Shown here: positions 1 through 11,756 of the stretch, piece by piece
How the letters are laid out: each line of letters starts with the position of its first letter
Position numbering within the stretch: the first letter of the stretch is position 1
NCBI GenBank assembly: GCA_016648135.1
Contig: JADDOH010005152.1
Coordinates: 1-64,000 of the forward strand
Direction of reading: 5' to 3'
Origin: Agrypnia vestita
Lineage: Eukaryota > Arthropoda > Insecta > Trichoptera > Phryganeidae
Length of the DNA: 64,000 nt
Program-made: the position numbers and the translations under genes
The notes under the pieces: generated by a model
Database searches by the model: none
What the model was told of the DNA's origin: nothing
What the model saw: only the letters and a program-made list of their open reading frames with translations

Positions 1-279
1 TATACGTTCTTGGCTTGCATTGTAAATCTAGAGCCATTCAATCTATTTTTCAATTCTATTTTTAAATTATTTTGCGTTCCTTTTTATTTATGACTAACTG
101 TGCCGCGCGGCTTTGCACGCGTAGATTTTTAGCAACTTTTAATCATATTTTATCAATTTGCGTATTAACCTTAACATATAGATATATGTTGTCATGGACT
201 TTTTTATATAACTTTGAGTTCTACAACTTCTCTATAGAAAGTATTTAAATATCTCTTACTGTTAAGGCAGCGTTCGTAA

Positions 280-525
280 AAAACGCATCGCTCTATCATT
301 TTTTCGTCGAGTTTAGTTGTAAAATAGGTCACCACGAAAAGCCCTTGTAAATTTTAAAAGGGCTTTTCGTGGTGACCTATTTAAAAAAAATAAAATTAAA
401 GTCCACCCTGAAAGTGCATTCTAAATAGAGGTGAAAAAATTTTTGAAATCGGATGAGTAGTTTCGGAGATTACCTCTTACACCCAATCTTACAAGCTTTA
501 CTACTTCATAATATTAGTATAGATA
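280..525 (-). repeat. Dispersed insect repeat end with internal hairpin
   Basis: On the minus strand it reads like the element at 34675-34870: a start resembling ATACTAATATTATGAAGTAG, then GGTAATCTCCGAAACTAC and a fragment ending in GGTGGAC. The two share the phrases 'aggtaatctccgaaactact' and 'gggtggac' in the same order. An inverted duplication inside (322-382) forms a perfect 25-bp stem. Class unknown. Confidence 0.5.
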
Positions 526-1418
526 TCGTCAATTGTTTTTCGATCTCCAAATCCATCTGTCAGCATCACGATTTCAATACCAATCACAAATCTTCAGCTT
601 CGGAAGTAAATTTTTCTCTTGTACACCGATTTCGTTCAAATATTTAATTACCTATCAATATTTCTTTATATTTTCGGTGTAAGTAATACTAAGGCATGAA
701 TTTCACTTGAAAATCTTTTAGATGTCTCTCCATATTTAATTCATAAATTTGAGTTTGTTGTCTTTTCTGCTCAAACGTTTAAATAATACTAATTATTTAT
801 AAGAGAAGCTAAATTTCCACATAAAAAAATCATTATTTACCCTTTGTACATTGACCAGGAAGAGGAACGTGTCACAACAATGTATAACACGCATGCAATT
901 TATATTGCCGTTTGGTCTTAAAACATCCGACTGGAGTGTATATAAAAATATTATTAAAGGCGTCATTATTATACAATACAACCTGCCGATATTGAAAACG
1001 GTCGTCGCCATTGAAATATTTTACGATCGACTGTCTGGCGGCCAAATTTAAAAATTCATATCTCACAGTTGATATTTAATTATTGTACTTGCACAGTTAT
1101 TTTTAATTTCCTACAGTTGTATCGGTGTTCGTTTTATGTTTTATGTGCGACTCGTGATTCTGTGGGTTCGATGTTTAACCGGTTGGTGATCTTTTGTGGA
1201 CCACAACTTTCAGAAGATTTACGGCCGTTTTACGGCCCAATATACTTCAGGGTTTTAGAGAACTGTTTCATGTCTCGCCGAGAGACAGGGAAATGAACGG
1301 ACTACCTGGCATAGCAGCCCTCGTAGTCCAGTGAACACTGACTTCTAAAACGGAAGGTTCCGAGTTCGATCATTTTGCTCATATTGAAGAATCTATGTTG
1401 ACGCTGACTTAGGTAATT
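526..1418. other. AT-rich spacer, nothing recognised except a tRNA-like stretch
   Basis: Short reading frames here overlap each other on both strands and look like chance. Around 1300-1370 a segment with a 'cctcgtagtccagtg' start and a 'ggttccgagttcgatc' B-box-like sequence suggests a degraded tRNA-derived SINE. It is not a functional tRNA because the arms do not pair into a cloverleaf. Confidence 0.4.
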
Positions 1419-1505
1419 AATTATCAGGAACATACAAACAAACCAATGCTCCGCATAATTTCAGGATCATCAATCGTACCGCGCAACCATCATAAAATAC
1501 GTAAT
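1419..1505 (-). mobile_element. Non-LTR retrotransposon fragment
   Basis: On the minus strand it encodes LRGTIDDPEIMRSIGLFV, matching the longer fragment at 56230-56510 (LRGMIDNPEIMQSIGLYVP). Same LINE-associated family, truncated on both sides. Confidence 0.55.
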
Positions 1506-2510
1506 CAATACGCATTCCTTCTTCCTTCTAGTCTCTAAAAGAATAATGCCTGTACTCTCTCATTTAGAGATATCTCAGAAACTTGTTTTTTGTTTGATGC
1601 CTCATCGAAATCATCCCGGCGGTCGTAATTAACTTTTATTCCCACATCGTAAATCGTCGACACTCTGTTTGTGTGGTAGTTGCAAATTGTTGCCCGCGTT
1701 CACGTTGAAATGCGCTACCGCATTGCACTGAACGCGCCCACTAAATGTTAGAATTTCAAACATGTTTCAAACCTCTCGTATTCTTCACATGTTTTCCAGC
1801 CCTGCACGTGGATATATCATGTACGGGATAAGCGTTATACATATTATACTATCACTTTATAGGAAATTGTTTGACAAAAAAAACACAAAATGGCCGCGTT
1901 ATATCTTATTTCCGTAGAAATCCTCCGTGACTTTCCCAGTGCGCGTTTGTTCGATACAGAAAAGAAAATCTTTACTTATTAAGGAATGAAATATCTACAA
2001 TGAAGCGTATAAAAAATGATTATATATACAAATAATTAATCACGTGTAAAAAAAATCACCCAATTTCTATACAACTTTTATCCTTTCGGAGGTGTTTTAA
2101 CACCTTTATCGTGGATTTATTCTAAATACCTGTAAAGGGAAGGAAAAACTAAACATTTGAGAATAAATTTTTATCTACTTCTGTAACAAATCTAATACGG
2201 CAAAATAATGTTCTTAATTTTTTATAATTAATACCGTCAGTACGGTTGTATATCAAAAATTTAATTACTTTTTATAAATCCTCTATCTTTCCATGCAGAC
2301 TCGATTGTATTATATATTCTTATTTATATTACTGTCGTTTTCACATCAATTGTATTTATTTCATTATTTTAACTTTTTTTATGACCTCAAAATTTTTTTT
2401 CGTGTTGCATTGAGTTTTTTATTATTCTGTTTAAATATATATGTAACTAGCGTTTTATTTTTCCCGAATAATTATTCAACAAAAACAAACGAAGTCTTCT
2501 AAAGACCTCC
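1506..2510. other. AT-rich spacer, nothing recognised
   Basis: No credible coding region, repeat copy or structured element seen. The open frame at 2293-2502 is composed of Phe/Leu/Tyr/Ile codons from T-rich sequence. Confidence 0.5.
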
Positions 2511-2812
2511 CCGCATATTGCAATGAGTACCAAGTACGAGGTCGTTCAGTTGCACACTTTTCGCTACCGCGCAGAATCGTGCTCCCGAACGCAGCCAATC
2601 CGGACTACGTGTGCGGCATCACGTACCGCGGACTTCTGATGGATCAGTGGCAGCGATCGGGTGGCGAATTGGTCGGTCAATTGGCAAAAATTGTCGGACG
2701 CGGCAGCGAGCAGGGCCGTGACGAAAGCGGACAATTCGCACTCCTAGACCTCGCCGAGCCGACCACTAGACGTCGCGTGGCCGATGGACAGAGGGCCGTG
2801 CGCGTTCAATAG
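2511..2812 (+). other. GC-rich island with an unrecognised open frame
   Basis: About 300 bp much richer in GC than its flanks. One plus-strand frame stays open from before 2511 to a TAG at 2810-2812; it includes IVLPNAANPDYVCGITYRG and LLMDQWQRSGGELVGQL. It has normal-looking residue composition but no motif I recognise. It could be an exon of an unknown gene, a decayed transposon ORF, or conserved non-coding DNA. No clear splice sites bound it. Confidence 0.3.
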
Positions 2813-3084
2813 AGTCTGTTGTGCGCGCACATGCCCGTGAGATGAGAGAGGCTGATTGATTCTTTCAACGTCCACTCCGCGATTCATCCGCGACGGCTCT
2901 TACAAAAAATTTTGACACTCATCACAGCTCAGCGTCAGTTGTGGCTCATGATTTATTTCAACTTGTGTCGAAATTGATTGCTCATTTAGTTTAACTTTTG
3001 TTCTATCCCATGATACATCTGTGTGCTGCGTCTGTACGTTCTTACGACGAATATACGACTATAGCAATCCCGAATTATTTAGTA

Positions 3085-3485
3085 TTCATAACCATACTAC
3101 CATTATTGCCCGTTTTACACCATTAATAACTAACTTTGATAAAGTTGTACTCAACTTAAAGACTAAAATTAACATATTAGAAAAAAACTGAATATATGAA
3201 ATAACTTGTGGAGACTGCGACAGAAAATATTGCATAAGCCAAACCGCAAGAAATAAGAAATCTACTGCTAGAATTAAAGAACATCGCCGATGCTTAAAAA
3301 AATTTCTTGAAATTTTCTAATCACGTAATCGAAACAACTCACTTTTTTGATAGTCATAAAATAAAACTTCTCCACTCGGTGCCTTACAAGGAAATACTTA
3401 TGAACAACTTGAAAACAACTAATTTAAAATCGGAGAAAATACTGTTAAATTGCATCACGCCCCCTACAAGAAAATATTGAAAACA
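3085..3485 (+). mobile_element. Penelope-like retroelement relic (GIY-YIG endonuclease end)
   Basis: A decayed frame reads TCGDCDRKYCISQTARNKKS and then TARIKEHRRCLKKF, followed after a frameshift by HKIKLLHSVPYKE. The C-x2-C with KY..SQT, an R-IKEHR block and a downstream LHSVPY is the arrangement of the GIY-YIG endonuclease domain of Penelope-like elements. A stop follows FLEIF, so it is dead. Confidence 0.65.
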
Positions 3486-5204
3486 CGATGTATATAAGGA
3501 AACGAGCCACTCATCTCACTAGGAGAAATCTGTGCCGAAATGAGCATTATATTAATTATTGACATCACCTGAGAATGAGAGGGACTGCTCCTTTCGAAAG
3601 TGCTACTTGTGATTGTTTATATATCGTGTAATATAAAGTATCGTGTAATTTATTATCGTCACGGCCTTATCGTGTAATATAAAGTAGAATTTATTTTAAA
3701 ATTGCACCACAAAGTAACCAAGTCAATTAATGACATATATGACGCCTAACTCTATCCCATCTCTGTTGCTGGTATCGTGGGGGGTCCATTATCTGTTATC
3801 GTTATTGCCGAAATGTAATCGGCCTTGCGGACGGCTCACATTTCGCCTACCGGTTTGCCACCCGATGTCCTATGTTTTCGAATTTTGTTGATATGTGCAA
3901 TATGTACAAAACGCACAATATGTATGAAACAACAAACGTACATACGATATCGTACCCCAATATACAATATATCATATCGTTGCTCTTTGGGCCACGTTGA
4001 GCATTGTCATCAAGGCGCAGTTTGGCATTGTAGTATATGTACGCTTTTTATGATATCGATGTACCTACCTGAGATAGACCTGGAATCGCTGTACTTACGT
4101 TATCTTCTTTTATGTTTCGACTGTGTCAATGGCTTTTCAAGTAATAAAAATATCACGCCATTTGATATAATTCTCTTATGTCTTAAAATGAATCATAAAT
4201 TTAAATAAATAATCAGCGGTCTTGCCCAAGGTGATTCGTTTTTATATCGATCGAGAATGTTCTCTTCGTCATGACTCGGCTCACTGATTTACTACCCTAG
4301 TCAGACAACCCTTATTTGTAACTGATTTTTCAAGTATGCTAGCATTTTTAAAACGTACCGATCGCATATATTCGAGCAGTCGCCTCTCCAATAAATAATT
4401 TATTGCTTTCGAATTTTGAAGTGCGAGATACAAAATTGTATTAAACATTGCTGCGAGAATGGACGTATCATTTGAATAAATGTACCTACATCTATGATAG
4501 TATTTTATACATGTGAAATGGCTTTAAATAACGTGATGAAACACTTATTTTGGCCATGAAAGCGCTCGTAAATCTAGTAGTTAGGCAAATCACGTGCACG
4601 TGTAACGTAGAATATTAAAAGTTAACTGCCGTTATTATGGGCGACAGCGATTTGGCTCTAATCACGAATCCAGGTTTTGGCTTAGAACACTCGTATGAAA
4701 TGTCAAATATAAGTAACTTTTTTTAGATATTTGGAGTAATATCTTGTGGATAGATATTTTAATAATTAATTAATGTGACAATTAAAACCTGCCATTATGC
4801 TTCCACAACCGTGACAATCCTGACGTTGTGTTTTTCGTTGAGAATCCAACGGGAAGTCAGTGCAGATTTTAAATGTGAAACTCGGACATTTAGCGATACC
4901 AATATTGTATATGCAAATTTAGTTTTATTCTTTCTCACATTATTCTCAGTGTTTCGATTCAGTTTTATGAAGAAACAAAGATTGTTCCGAAGCCGGTCGG
5001 TTTAAAATAATTTCACCTGAGTATTATATGTTATGTCTATTTGAAGGCTAGGTAACACACACAAAAACCTGTCTACAAAAGTTTTGATGAAAGAGGAAAA
5101 CGAGTTTTTTAGCTAAAAATCTGTCAGTAGAATATGTAGAAATATATATTTATAGAAAATATAAAATACATTTTCTCTATTAACCCTGCTCAGACCAATG
5201 ACGG
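3486..5204. other. AT-rich spacer
   Basis: Nothing beyond chance frames. The 127-codon frame at 3825-4208 has no motif or splice support and its composition follows the AT-rich sequence. Confidence 0.45.
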
Positions 5205-5317
5205 ATATACAGGTGTCTCATAGCTAGTAGCAAAAACTTAACAGGTAGTTTCCTGCCTTGATAATGCGTCGAAAATGATTAAGCGACCGTGACCTAATAT
5301 CAGTAGTTATGGCGATT
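5205..5317 (+). repeat. Fold-back MITE family, partial copy 1
   Basis: Carries the family signature 'tcctgccttgataatg' with a 'aggtgtctcatagctagtag' start. It matches one arm of the full palindromic copies at 14628-15173 and 39944-40476. Confidence 0.65.
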
Positions 5318-5370
5318 TTTTTTTTGATAAAAGAAAATACGGTTTGTGAATTTTTTTTATTTTAAAAAAA

Positions 5371-5541
5371 AATAGAGATGCGAATACGGAATACGTGTCA
5401 CATCAATATTCTTACTATTTTCAAACTAAGCTAAACGCTTGTGCTATGAAAATAGGATTAACTTGCTAGTCTGCAGTGAGGTTCGAACCCGCGACCCTTG
5501 GATCACGAGGCGAGTGTCCTAACCACAAGACCAACAAGCTA
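5371..5541 (-). mobile_element. tRNA-derived SINE, copy 1
   Basis: On the minus strand the head reads AGCTTGTTGGTCTTGTGGTT (A-box region) with B-box GGTTCGAACC, then a body with 'ttttcatagcacaagcg' and a tail 'cgcatctctatt' followed by an A-run. Six other copies share head, body and tail in the same order. Confidence 0.8.
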
Positions 5542-6485
5542 CTTTTATGCAAGTTATTATTATGCTTATATAAATTATGCAAGTATAAATATTTTAACTG
5601 CATTATTAATGTGTCTTAAATATACATAAAGGGGGACATAATCCCCTCGCTCAACGGAAGGGTTTAGTTCATCTCTGTACAATTTTATACTTTGTGTATG
5701 CCTACAATATTTTATCGCAATTTCCTCGAAATAGATATATTTTATTTCTGCTAATATCATACTCCATATTTATTCCTTCCATTTCCTAGAATAGTTGTCC
5801 CTCGAAAATCGACTGGATGAGATGCGAAGGAAAACATCGCGCGATCAAAGTCCACTGCATCCTGCGTTATACGACATCTCACAGGGCGCCGACTAGGACA
5901 GGGCGTCTGTATTGCGCTGTCACGTAATAACTGTCACTGTCAGGCGCGCGGGTACCTACCCAAGCGAGGGGCGACTTGAGGAGGAGGTATCGTGATTTGG
6001 GAAAACATCCTTTGAAATTTTCCCTATAATAATAATATCATTTCACGAATTCCGTCAAATTATTCGCACATAGAACACATACCGGCAGTACCTACGGCAT
6101 CGTTACTGCGTTCAATTTTTTTAATTTCTGACCCTAGAAATGAAATGGTTCGTAAAACCTTAAGAATAAAATATTAAGACTAAAAAGTTGAAAATTATTA
6201 CATGGAAAAATATATTTAAAAAAAAACACGCCTATATTTAAATGCCAAAAAAAATTTCCTCATTTTTCAAACAAAAGCGTATACGATTTTCTAATCAAGC
6301 ATTCTCTTCTATTTTTCAAAATTTCTATTCTATGAAGAAGACTCTACCGAAGTTTTTACTTCCAGCTACACCCTATATTAAATAATATATTTAGAATGTG
6401 TTTTAAAATCAGGAATTTTTATTGCAAATTTTATTGATCATTGTTTAATCTTTTTTTTGTAACGTCTTTAAGCTTTTTCTACATT
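5542..6485. other. Spacer with a GC-rich island at 5800-5990
   Basis: The island includes 'cacagggcgccgactagg' and 'gtcaggcgcgcgggtacc'. No open frame of note. The rest is AT-rich with nothing recognised. Confidence 0.4.
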
Positions 6486-6725
6486 CGTTGTGAACTTGAT
6501 CGCCAGCAATGAGTTATGTCCGCGACACACCCAGAGATACCCCAGTCTGAGCTGGGTTTATTCGGCTTTTGTTCTTGTTGCATTTCCCTGTTTATTCACG
6601 TCTCCCGTTTCCCGTCGCCTCTTCAACGGCCAGTCCTGTCTCCGGTCTGCAGTGGGTTATTACGTCACGTCACTTTGCCTGATTACAAAATACCATGTAC
6701 CTACGTCGGAAAGACGTTATAATAA
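6486..6725. other. Moderately GC-rich segment, unrecognised
   Basis: Two overlapping plus-strand frames (6490-6753 and 6516-6722) are open but share no motif with known proteins. It could be part of a dispersed repeat or non-coding conserved DNA. Confidence 0.25.
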
Positions 6726-7560
6726 GTGTATTAATTTTATTTACTATATATAGCAAATAGTCTACATAATCAGTTTTAAGTAAGCAATATATCCTGATTC
6801 TCAATAATCTGCTCTACGAAACTAATTGTATCATTTTACGTTAAAATATTACCGTGACCATTTATAAAATGCGAATAATTTATAGCAGAATGAATTTTTT
6901 TATTAGGATTTTGCTATTGAATTTGTGATTTTTTCAATAATACAATAATAATAATAATAATACGAGTAAGTATAGTATACGAAAATAATTTCATTTTTCT
7001 CTTCTTACATTTTGTACATTTTATACCTCCACTTAAGGTCCACTAATAATCGTATAAAAATACTTAAAATCTATTTTAATGTATGCATAATATTTTTACC
7101 CTTATTATTGTTGTATCATGATTTATATATTTTTTTAATAATAAAGAGAAATAAAAATCTATCAAACTATATTTTTTTATAATTTTTATGTGTCGTGTTC
7201 TCTCTCTCTCTCGCGTGCAGTTGAGAACTGTGTGTGAAAAGTGCTTATTTATTTTCCTTTTCTCTTAGAATCAATAGATTTGTAAACGGCTCCACTGTCC
7301 TGGTTTAATTTGATTTCAATTAAGGGCATTTTAGTGTCCTTTTTTTAAATTTTCTTATTTGTATGTCCTTGGGGCTTTGACATTGAAAAATTATCAATTT
7401 TCTAAAAGAAAATAAAATTAATGATAAAAAATGAAGATTAGGTGGTAATTAATTAAAGCAGCGCAAGAAATAAAATCATTGTTACATGATACAAAACATC
7501 AGAGAAAGAAATCAAAAATTAATAAAATGATAAGCAATATTAAGATCGCAGATACCTAGC
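6726..7560. repeat. AT-rich spacer with short microsatellites
   Basis: Holds an (AAT)n run at 6942-6962 and a (TC)n run near 7200-7212. No gene seen. Confidence 0.6.
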
Positions 7561-7571
7561 TTGACATTTGT

Positions 7572-7922
7572 ATGCACACTTGTTTTTTAAGAGCAGTACT
7601 TATACCTAACAATTTCACAATAGTAAATTCTTTACCAACTATATGCAATCTTTGCAAACATACGTTGTTCAGAAAATTAGAGAAACATCTACATGAAATG
7701 GAGCATGATATATCGTGCCATAACAGCGGGGTATACGAGAATTCATCAGATTCACCAATCCTGGGTAATCCACATTTTACTGAAAACCAACATTTAAAGC
7801 AATTTTTACCATCACACAGATACTCCGTTGATTCTATTTTTGAGACATGCAGTTCAGTGCCATTGTTTGCAAAATTCATAACAAAAGAACTCCTGGTGCG
7901 ATATTCTTCATTTTTTTGTTAA
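7572..7922 (+). CDS. Unrecognised open frame with one C2H2-like zinc finger
   Basis: A 116-codon frame. Within it CNLCKHTLFRKLEKHLHEME followed by H gives Cys-x2-Cys-x12-His-x3-His, the spacing of a C2H2 finger. An acceptor-like 'tttcacaatag' lies at 7612-7622, so the coding part may begin there rather than at the ATG. The rest is polar and serine-rich with no repeats or membrane segment. Base composition is close to the flanks and there is no second finger, which argues for caution. It may be a single exon of a zinc-finger gene, a decayed domesticated transposase end, or chance. Confidence 0.35.
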   Translation: MHTCFLRAVLIPNNFTIVNSLPTICNLCKHTLFRKLEKHLHEMEHDISCHNSGVYENSSDSPILGNPHFTENQHLKQFLPSHRYSVDSIFETCSSVPLFAKFITKELLVRYSSFFC

Positions 7923-7949
7923 AGAATTAAAATTTCCATTGTTCAGTTT

Positions 7950-8349
7950 GTTTAGAAGTGAACAATGGGTGTTTTAATGGAAAGGCAATGGGCAGATAAA
8001 GGATCCAATCCACCAGAAAGACAAGCCCCCGGCGGATTGCTCCCAAAAAGTGGGATTATCCATTTTGAAATCTCGCCCCAAATTGATTATCGATTACATT
8101 GGATGGCTCTCGGCAACGACTGGGGAGATATTTGTATACTGCAGTAATATTTGCATATTTGCAATATTTCTCAATTGTACAGGACTTCGGACAGGAGATC
8201 GGCTTTTTGCCTCGAAACCTGAAAGCTATATTAAAATAATGGCATCGGAAAGTTATTCACAAATTAAAGAATGCAATACGAGCGAAGTTATATGGAAATT
8301 ATATATTTATTTTTTCTCCATTGCATTAAAAAAATCGCTTAAAGAATAG
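7950..8349 (+). pseudogene. Possible decayed coding segment downstream of the zinc-finger frame
   Basis: Two plus-strand frames overlap (7965-8147 and 8050-8349). The segment is slightly GC-richer than its surroundings and includes 'aagacaagcccccggcgg'. Frames break repeatedly, as in an old pseudogene or transposon ORF. No family recognised. Confidence 0.2.
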
Positions 8350-9420
8350 AGTGTATTAATAAAACAATTTATGTTTTATAGATAAATAATTATAAGATGC
8401 TGAAATACATGTTTTAATTTTTAAAATATGATTTTTAAATGAGCGTGAAGGAAAGCTACATGTTTTCATTCAATATTACATTATAAAACAGATGTTTTAT
8501 GAGTAATATTTATTATATTTCATGACTGGTACCTAGGACTTATCTACCTGGGAACATTTCGGCCAAGAACTGCCCAAAACATCCTAACTCGCATTTTTTA
8601 ATGAAATAGTTTTTAAAACACCATCATGTGACCCTTGTTGAAATATTCCCATCAATATATTATTTATGGAAGAATCTAAAATATCAGTATATATATTCGT
8701 ACATTCCATAGGAAAATTACCTTATCCTGTTAAATTGACAATTATGTAGATGTTGACAGTTCACTATCGATTTACTTCTAAAATATTTTATAAGTAAACT
8801 TTCAAACAAAGAATACAGAAATTTTCGTTTGTAAGCCTATTAAATACATTCCTGCGTTTTTTTTTCTATACTGTTAAATATATTCCTTTTTCAAAAAAAA
8901 CCTAAAGTACCTACATGAAAATTATCGTTGATTTTATTTTGTTTCTTACCATTAAAGCTTTCGAAAAATATTACTGGAATGACGTTTCTGCATCCGAGTT
9001 GTCTGTCTCTTCACACTTTGGATTACTGAGAAAACAATGCATTTTCTATTAACAATTTATACGTAGGTAGCTACATTTTTTATTCTCCAGATATATATAT
9101 AAAAAATTACTTACTTATTTCGAATTAACTAAAATTTGAATATTATTTTTATAAAGGAATATAAATTCCATTATTAAGAAAATAATAATCTAAATAATAA
9201 GTAATTCACTACTTTGTTATTTTATTTTACATACATTAAAGTTTGTACGAGTTTGAAGATGTTTGTGCATAATATTTACATCTTACGTAAAGACCGTGTT
9301 ATTTGCGTCCATAATATAAAGATGCTGCAGGGCGATGACTGACAACTAACACACAGCCAAATTTTAAATACATTTCCTCTCGAAAAGTCGTCTTTACTCT
9401 ATTTTTACTGAAATAAATCA
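8350..9420. other. AT-rich spacer, nothing recognised
   Basis: Only low-complexity AT sequence and chance frames. Confidence 0.5.
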
Positions 9421-9745
9421 AACCTTGCACTCTCGAGAGAAAATGTCCGATTGCGTACGACGTACGCCGAGTACGTAGCCGGTGTCCCGCTTCTGCGTTC
9501 CGGGCTGTGGACTGTCGCTTTGCCGCCAGAGAATTTCACTGATTCACTTTTGTTTTCGGCAATAATGAGCCCGACCGCTGCCCAGCATCGGCCATTTTTT
9601 ACGGCCCAGAATGTCATTGCCCCGGTTGTCTGTCAAAAATTGAGATCAAACTATTGCGGCCCGTCTCGCGTCCGTCATCTTGCGTCGAACGACGTCTCAT
9701 TTAATTTTCTACCGCTCGACGGGCCGCGGTGATACGAAACTCGAA
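9421..9745. promoter_or_regulatory. GC-rich island, candidate conserved non-coding or promoter DNA
   Basis: Sharp rise in GC with many CpG (for example 'cgtacgacgtacgccgag', 'cgtcgaacgacgtc') against AT-rich flanks. Open frames on both strands over the same bases point to composition rather than coding. I infer regulatory DNA; no motif proves it. Confidence 0.3.
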
Positions 9746-9904
9746 ATAATGGCGCCATTTTACGGTTTGTCCGAATTATTCCGTGTGGAACTTTCTAGGG
9801 TTTTCTAACGCGTGTCTATTACCTTTCCGGCCGGCGTTCCGAACATTGCAGACTTTGCCACGGAGTTAGTTTGTCTGCTGAATTATTTATCACCTCTACT
9901 TTTA

Positions 9905-10575
9905 TATAGAATGGAATCATGGATTCTAACTGAAACAATGATAAAGCGACTTGAAGCTTTTGAGATGTGCATCTGCAGATGGCTTCTAAAAGTATGCTAG
10001 AGAAATAGCGTTACTAGTGACAATATAATATGGATATCATAGGAAAAATAAACCCTTAACAATAAAAACACGAAAACTTCATTATTTGGCCATGTGATGA
10101 GATATCGATAAAAATACAAAATCCTCGTACACGGCAAAATTGCTACCAAAGAGGATGTGAAAAGTATTTCTGGTTGAAAAATGTGGCCATGTGATGAGAT
10201 ATCGATAAAAATACAAAATCCTCGTACACGGCAAAATTGCTACCAAAGAGGATGTGAAAAGTATTTCTGGTTGAAAAATGTGGCCATGTGATGAGATATC
10301 GATAAAAATACAAAATCCTCGTACACGGCAAAATTGCTAGCAAAGAGGATGTGAAAAGTATTTCTGGTTGAAAAATATGGCATTATGATGAGATTTCGAT
10401 AAAAATACAAAATCCTCGTACACACCAAAACTGTTAACTGTTGTAAAAGTGGATGTGAAAAGTATTTCTGGTTGAAAAATCTAAGGCAATGGTTCAGGAA
10501 ATCAACAATTCAAGTATTTCGAGCTGTAAAAATCGAGATAATGATTGCCAACATGATCGCTATGGCCCCATAATT
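9905..10575 (+). mobile_element. LINE reverse transcriptase C-terminal relic with internal tandem repeat
   Basis: Starts with MESWILTETMIKRLEAFEM and CICRWLLKV, the '..ETWTLT...RLEAFEMW.YRR.LK' block found after the polymerase domain of RTE/Jockey-like LINEs. A further block reads LFGHVMRYR..KYKILVHGK and the end reads LKNLRQWFRKSTIQVFRA. Stops and frameshifts make it dead. The middle is amplified as a 97-bp tandem repeat (separate entry). Confidence 0.75.
10079..10480 (+). repeat. 97-bp tandem repeat, about 4 units, inside the LINE relic
   Basis: 'catgtgatgagatatcg' recurs at 10091, 10188 and 10285, with a diverged fourth start at 10381. Units 1-3 are nearly identical; unit 4 has several changes. 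The unit is LINE coding sequence (FGHVMRYR to the segment before LKNLRQ). Confidence 0.9.
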
Positions 10576-11578
10576 GTACATACACAAGAAGAACGAAGAG
10601 CATCGTTACGCTTATTTAATTTATTTGGTATTGGCTCTGAATGGAATATAACGGTAGCTTAGGAGGCATGAGACAAAGGCATCATGAAAAAGCCGGTAAA
10701 CAAAAGAGTCTTTGAAATTTCACCCGAGATTCTGAATGGCCCAGAAAAATTTAAAACGAAATTTAGACTCAATGTAGTGGAAATGCGGTCACGCGTGCAT
10801 TGTCCTCGTGTGTTTAATTGATCAATTTAAGATTGAGGCCTAAATATAGGCAGAAATATACATATACTAAGATTTAAAAAGTATATATACATCTCTGTCT
10901 GTCTTCGCGGTGAAATAGGGTGATGCTAGTAGGTTAGTTAATTCTTTCTCGTTTTGCCAATCACATTGTCGAGTTCGATAGTAAAATTTTTTTTTTTAGT
11001 AAATTAATTCTTAGAATTTTTTATTTATTTATTTTTATTTATCAACGCCCTAGTGGGCTTTTACAATATATATAAAGTACAAGAATTTGTATTACTAACA
11101 TAAAAGCACGTTTTACAATAATAAACCAAAAAATCAATAGAAATGAAACTTATTTGAACGAGAAATGAATATAAAAACATAATTAGAATCATTAAAACAT
11201 CAATTAAAGTGTATTTATTTATATCTGTAAATTCAAATTAGCACCATTACGTTCAGGTAATAAAGAATTTACAGAGACAGACTTACCATGACAATAAATT
11301 TTTAAAAGGGGTTGGTGCTCTGAAATTAAATTCCATTTTCAACAAATATGTGTTTAATGAATTCCTTCATGGTCCCAAGAATTTTGTGAATGTTTTGAGT
11401 TACGTAATTCTTTCCACACCGCGTGAGTTTATTTTTGATGAATTTTCAACTACCATTAATGAGTCATCTTTAATGATTTTAATACAAAATTCAAGTAAGT
11501 AATCAGATTGTCTTGGTGACGTTTATTTTAATACATAAAAATGTAAGAATATTTCCGGTAGAAAATTAGTAGATAGAC
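10576..11578. other. AT-rich spacer
   Basis: No gene or clear element, apart from possible LINE 3' remains to about 10800. Confidence 0.4.
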
Positions 11579-11756
11579 AGCTTGTTGGTGTAGTAGTCAT
11601 GACGCTCGCCTTATGACTGGTGGTTTGAGCCCCATCCCGAGACATCAGCAAGTTAGTCCTATTTTCATAGCACAAGTTTAGCTTAGCTTGAAAATATGTA
11701 GTAAGAATTGTGTTGATGCGACACGTACTCCGTGTTCGCATCTCTATTAAAAAAAG
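11579..11756 (+). mobile_element. tRNA-derived SINE, copy 2
   Basis: The only plus-strand copy. Head AGCTTGTTGGTGTAGTAGTC, B-box GGTTTGAGCC, body 'atagcacaagtttagctt', tail 'tcgcatctctattaaaaaaa'. Confidence 0.8.

Noticed and set aside
3825..4208. 127-codon plus-strand frame
   Set aside because: No motif, no splice sites, repeated 'aatatgtac'-type low-complexity sequence; composition like the flanks.
5462..5541. tRNA gene
   Set aside because: B-box GGTTCGAACC and an A-box-like head are present, but six similar copies with a shared body and A-tail show it is a SINE head, not a tRNA.
7556..7879. 107-codon minus-strand frame
   Set aside because: Lies exactly opposite the C2H2-like frame and contains no motif of its own.
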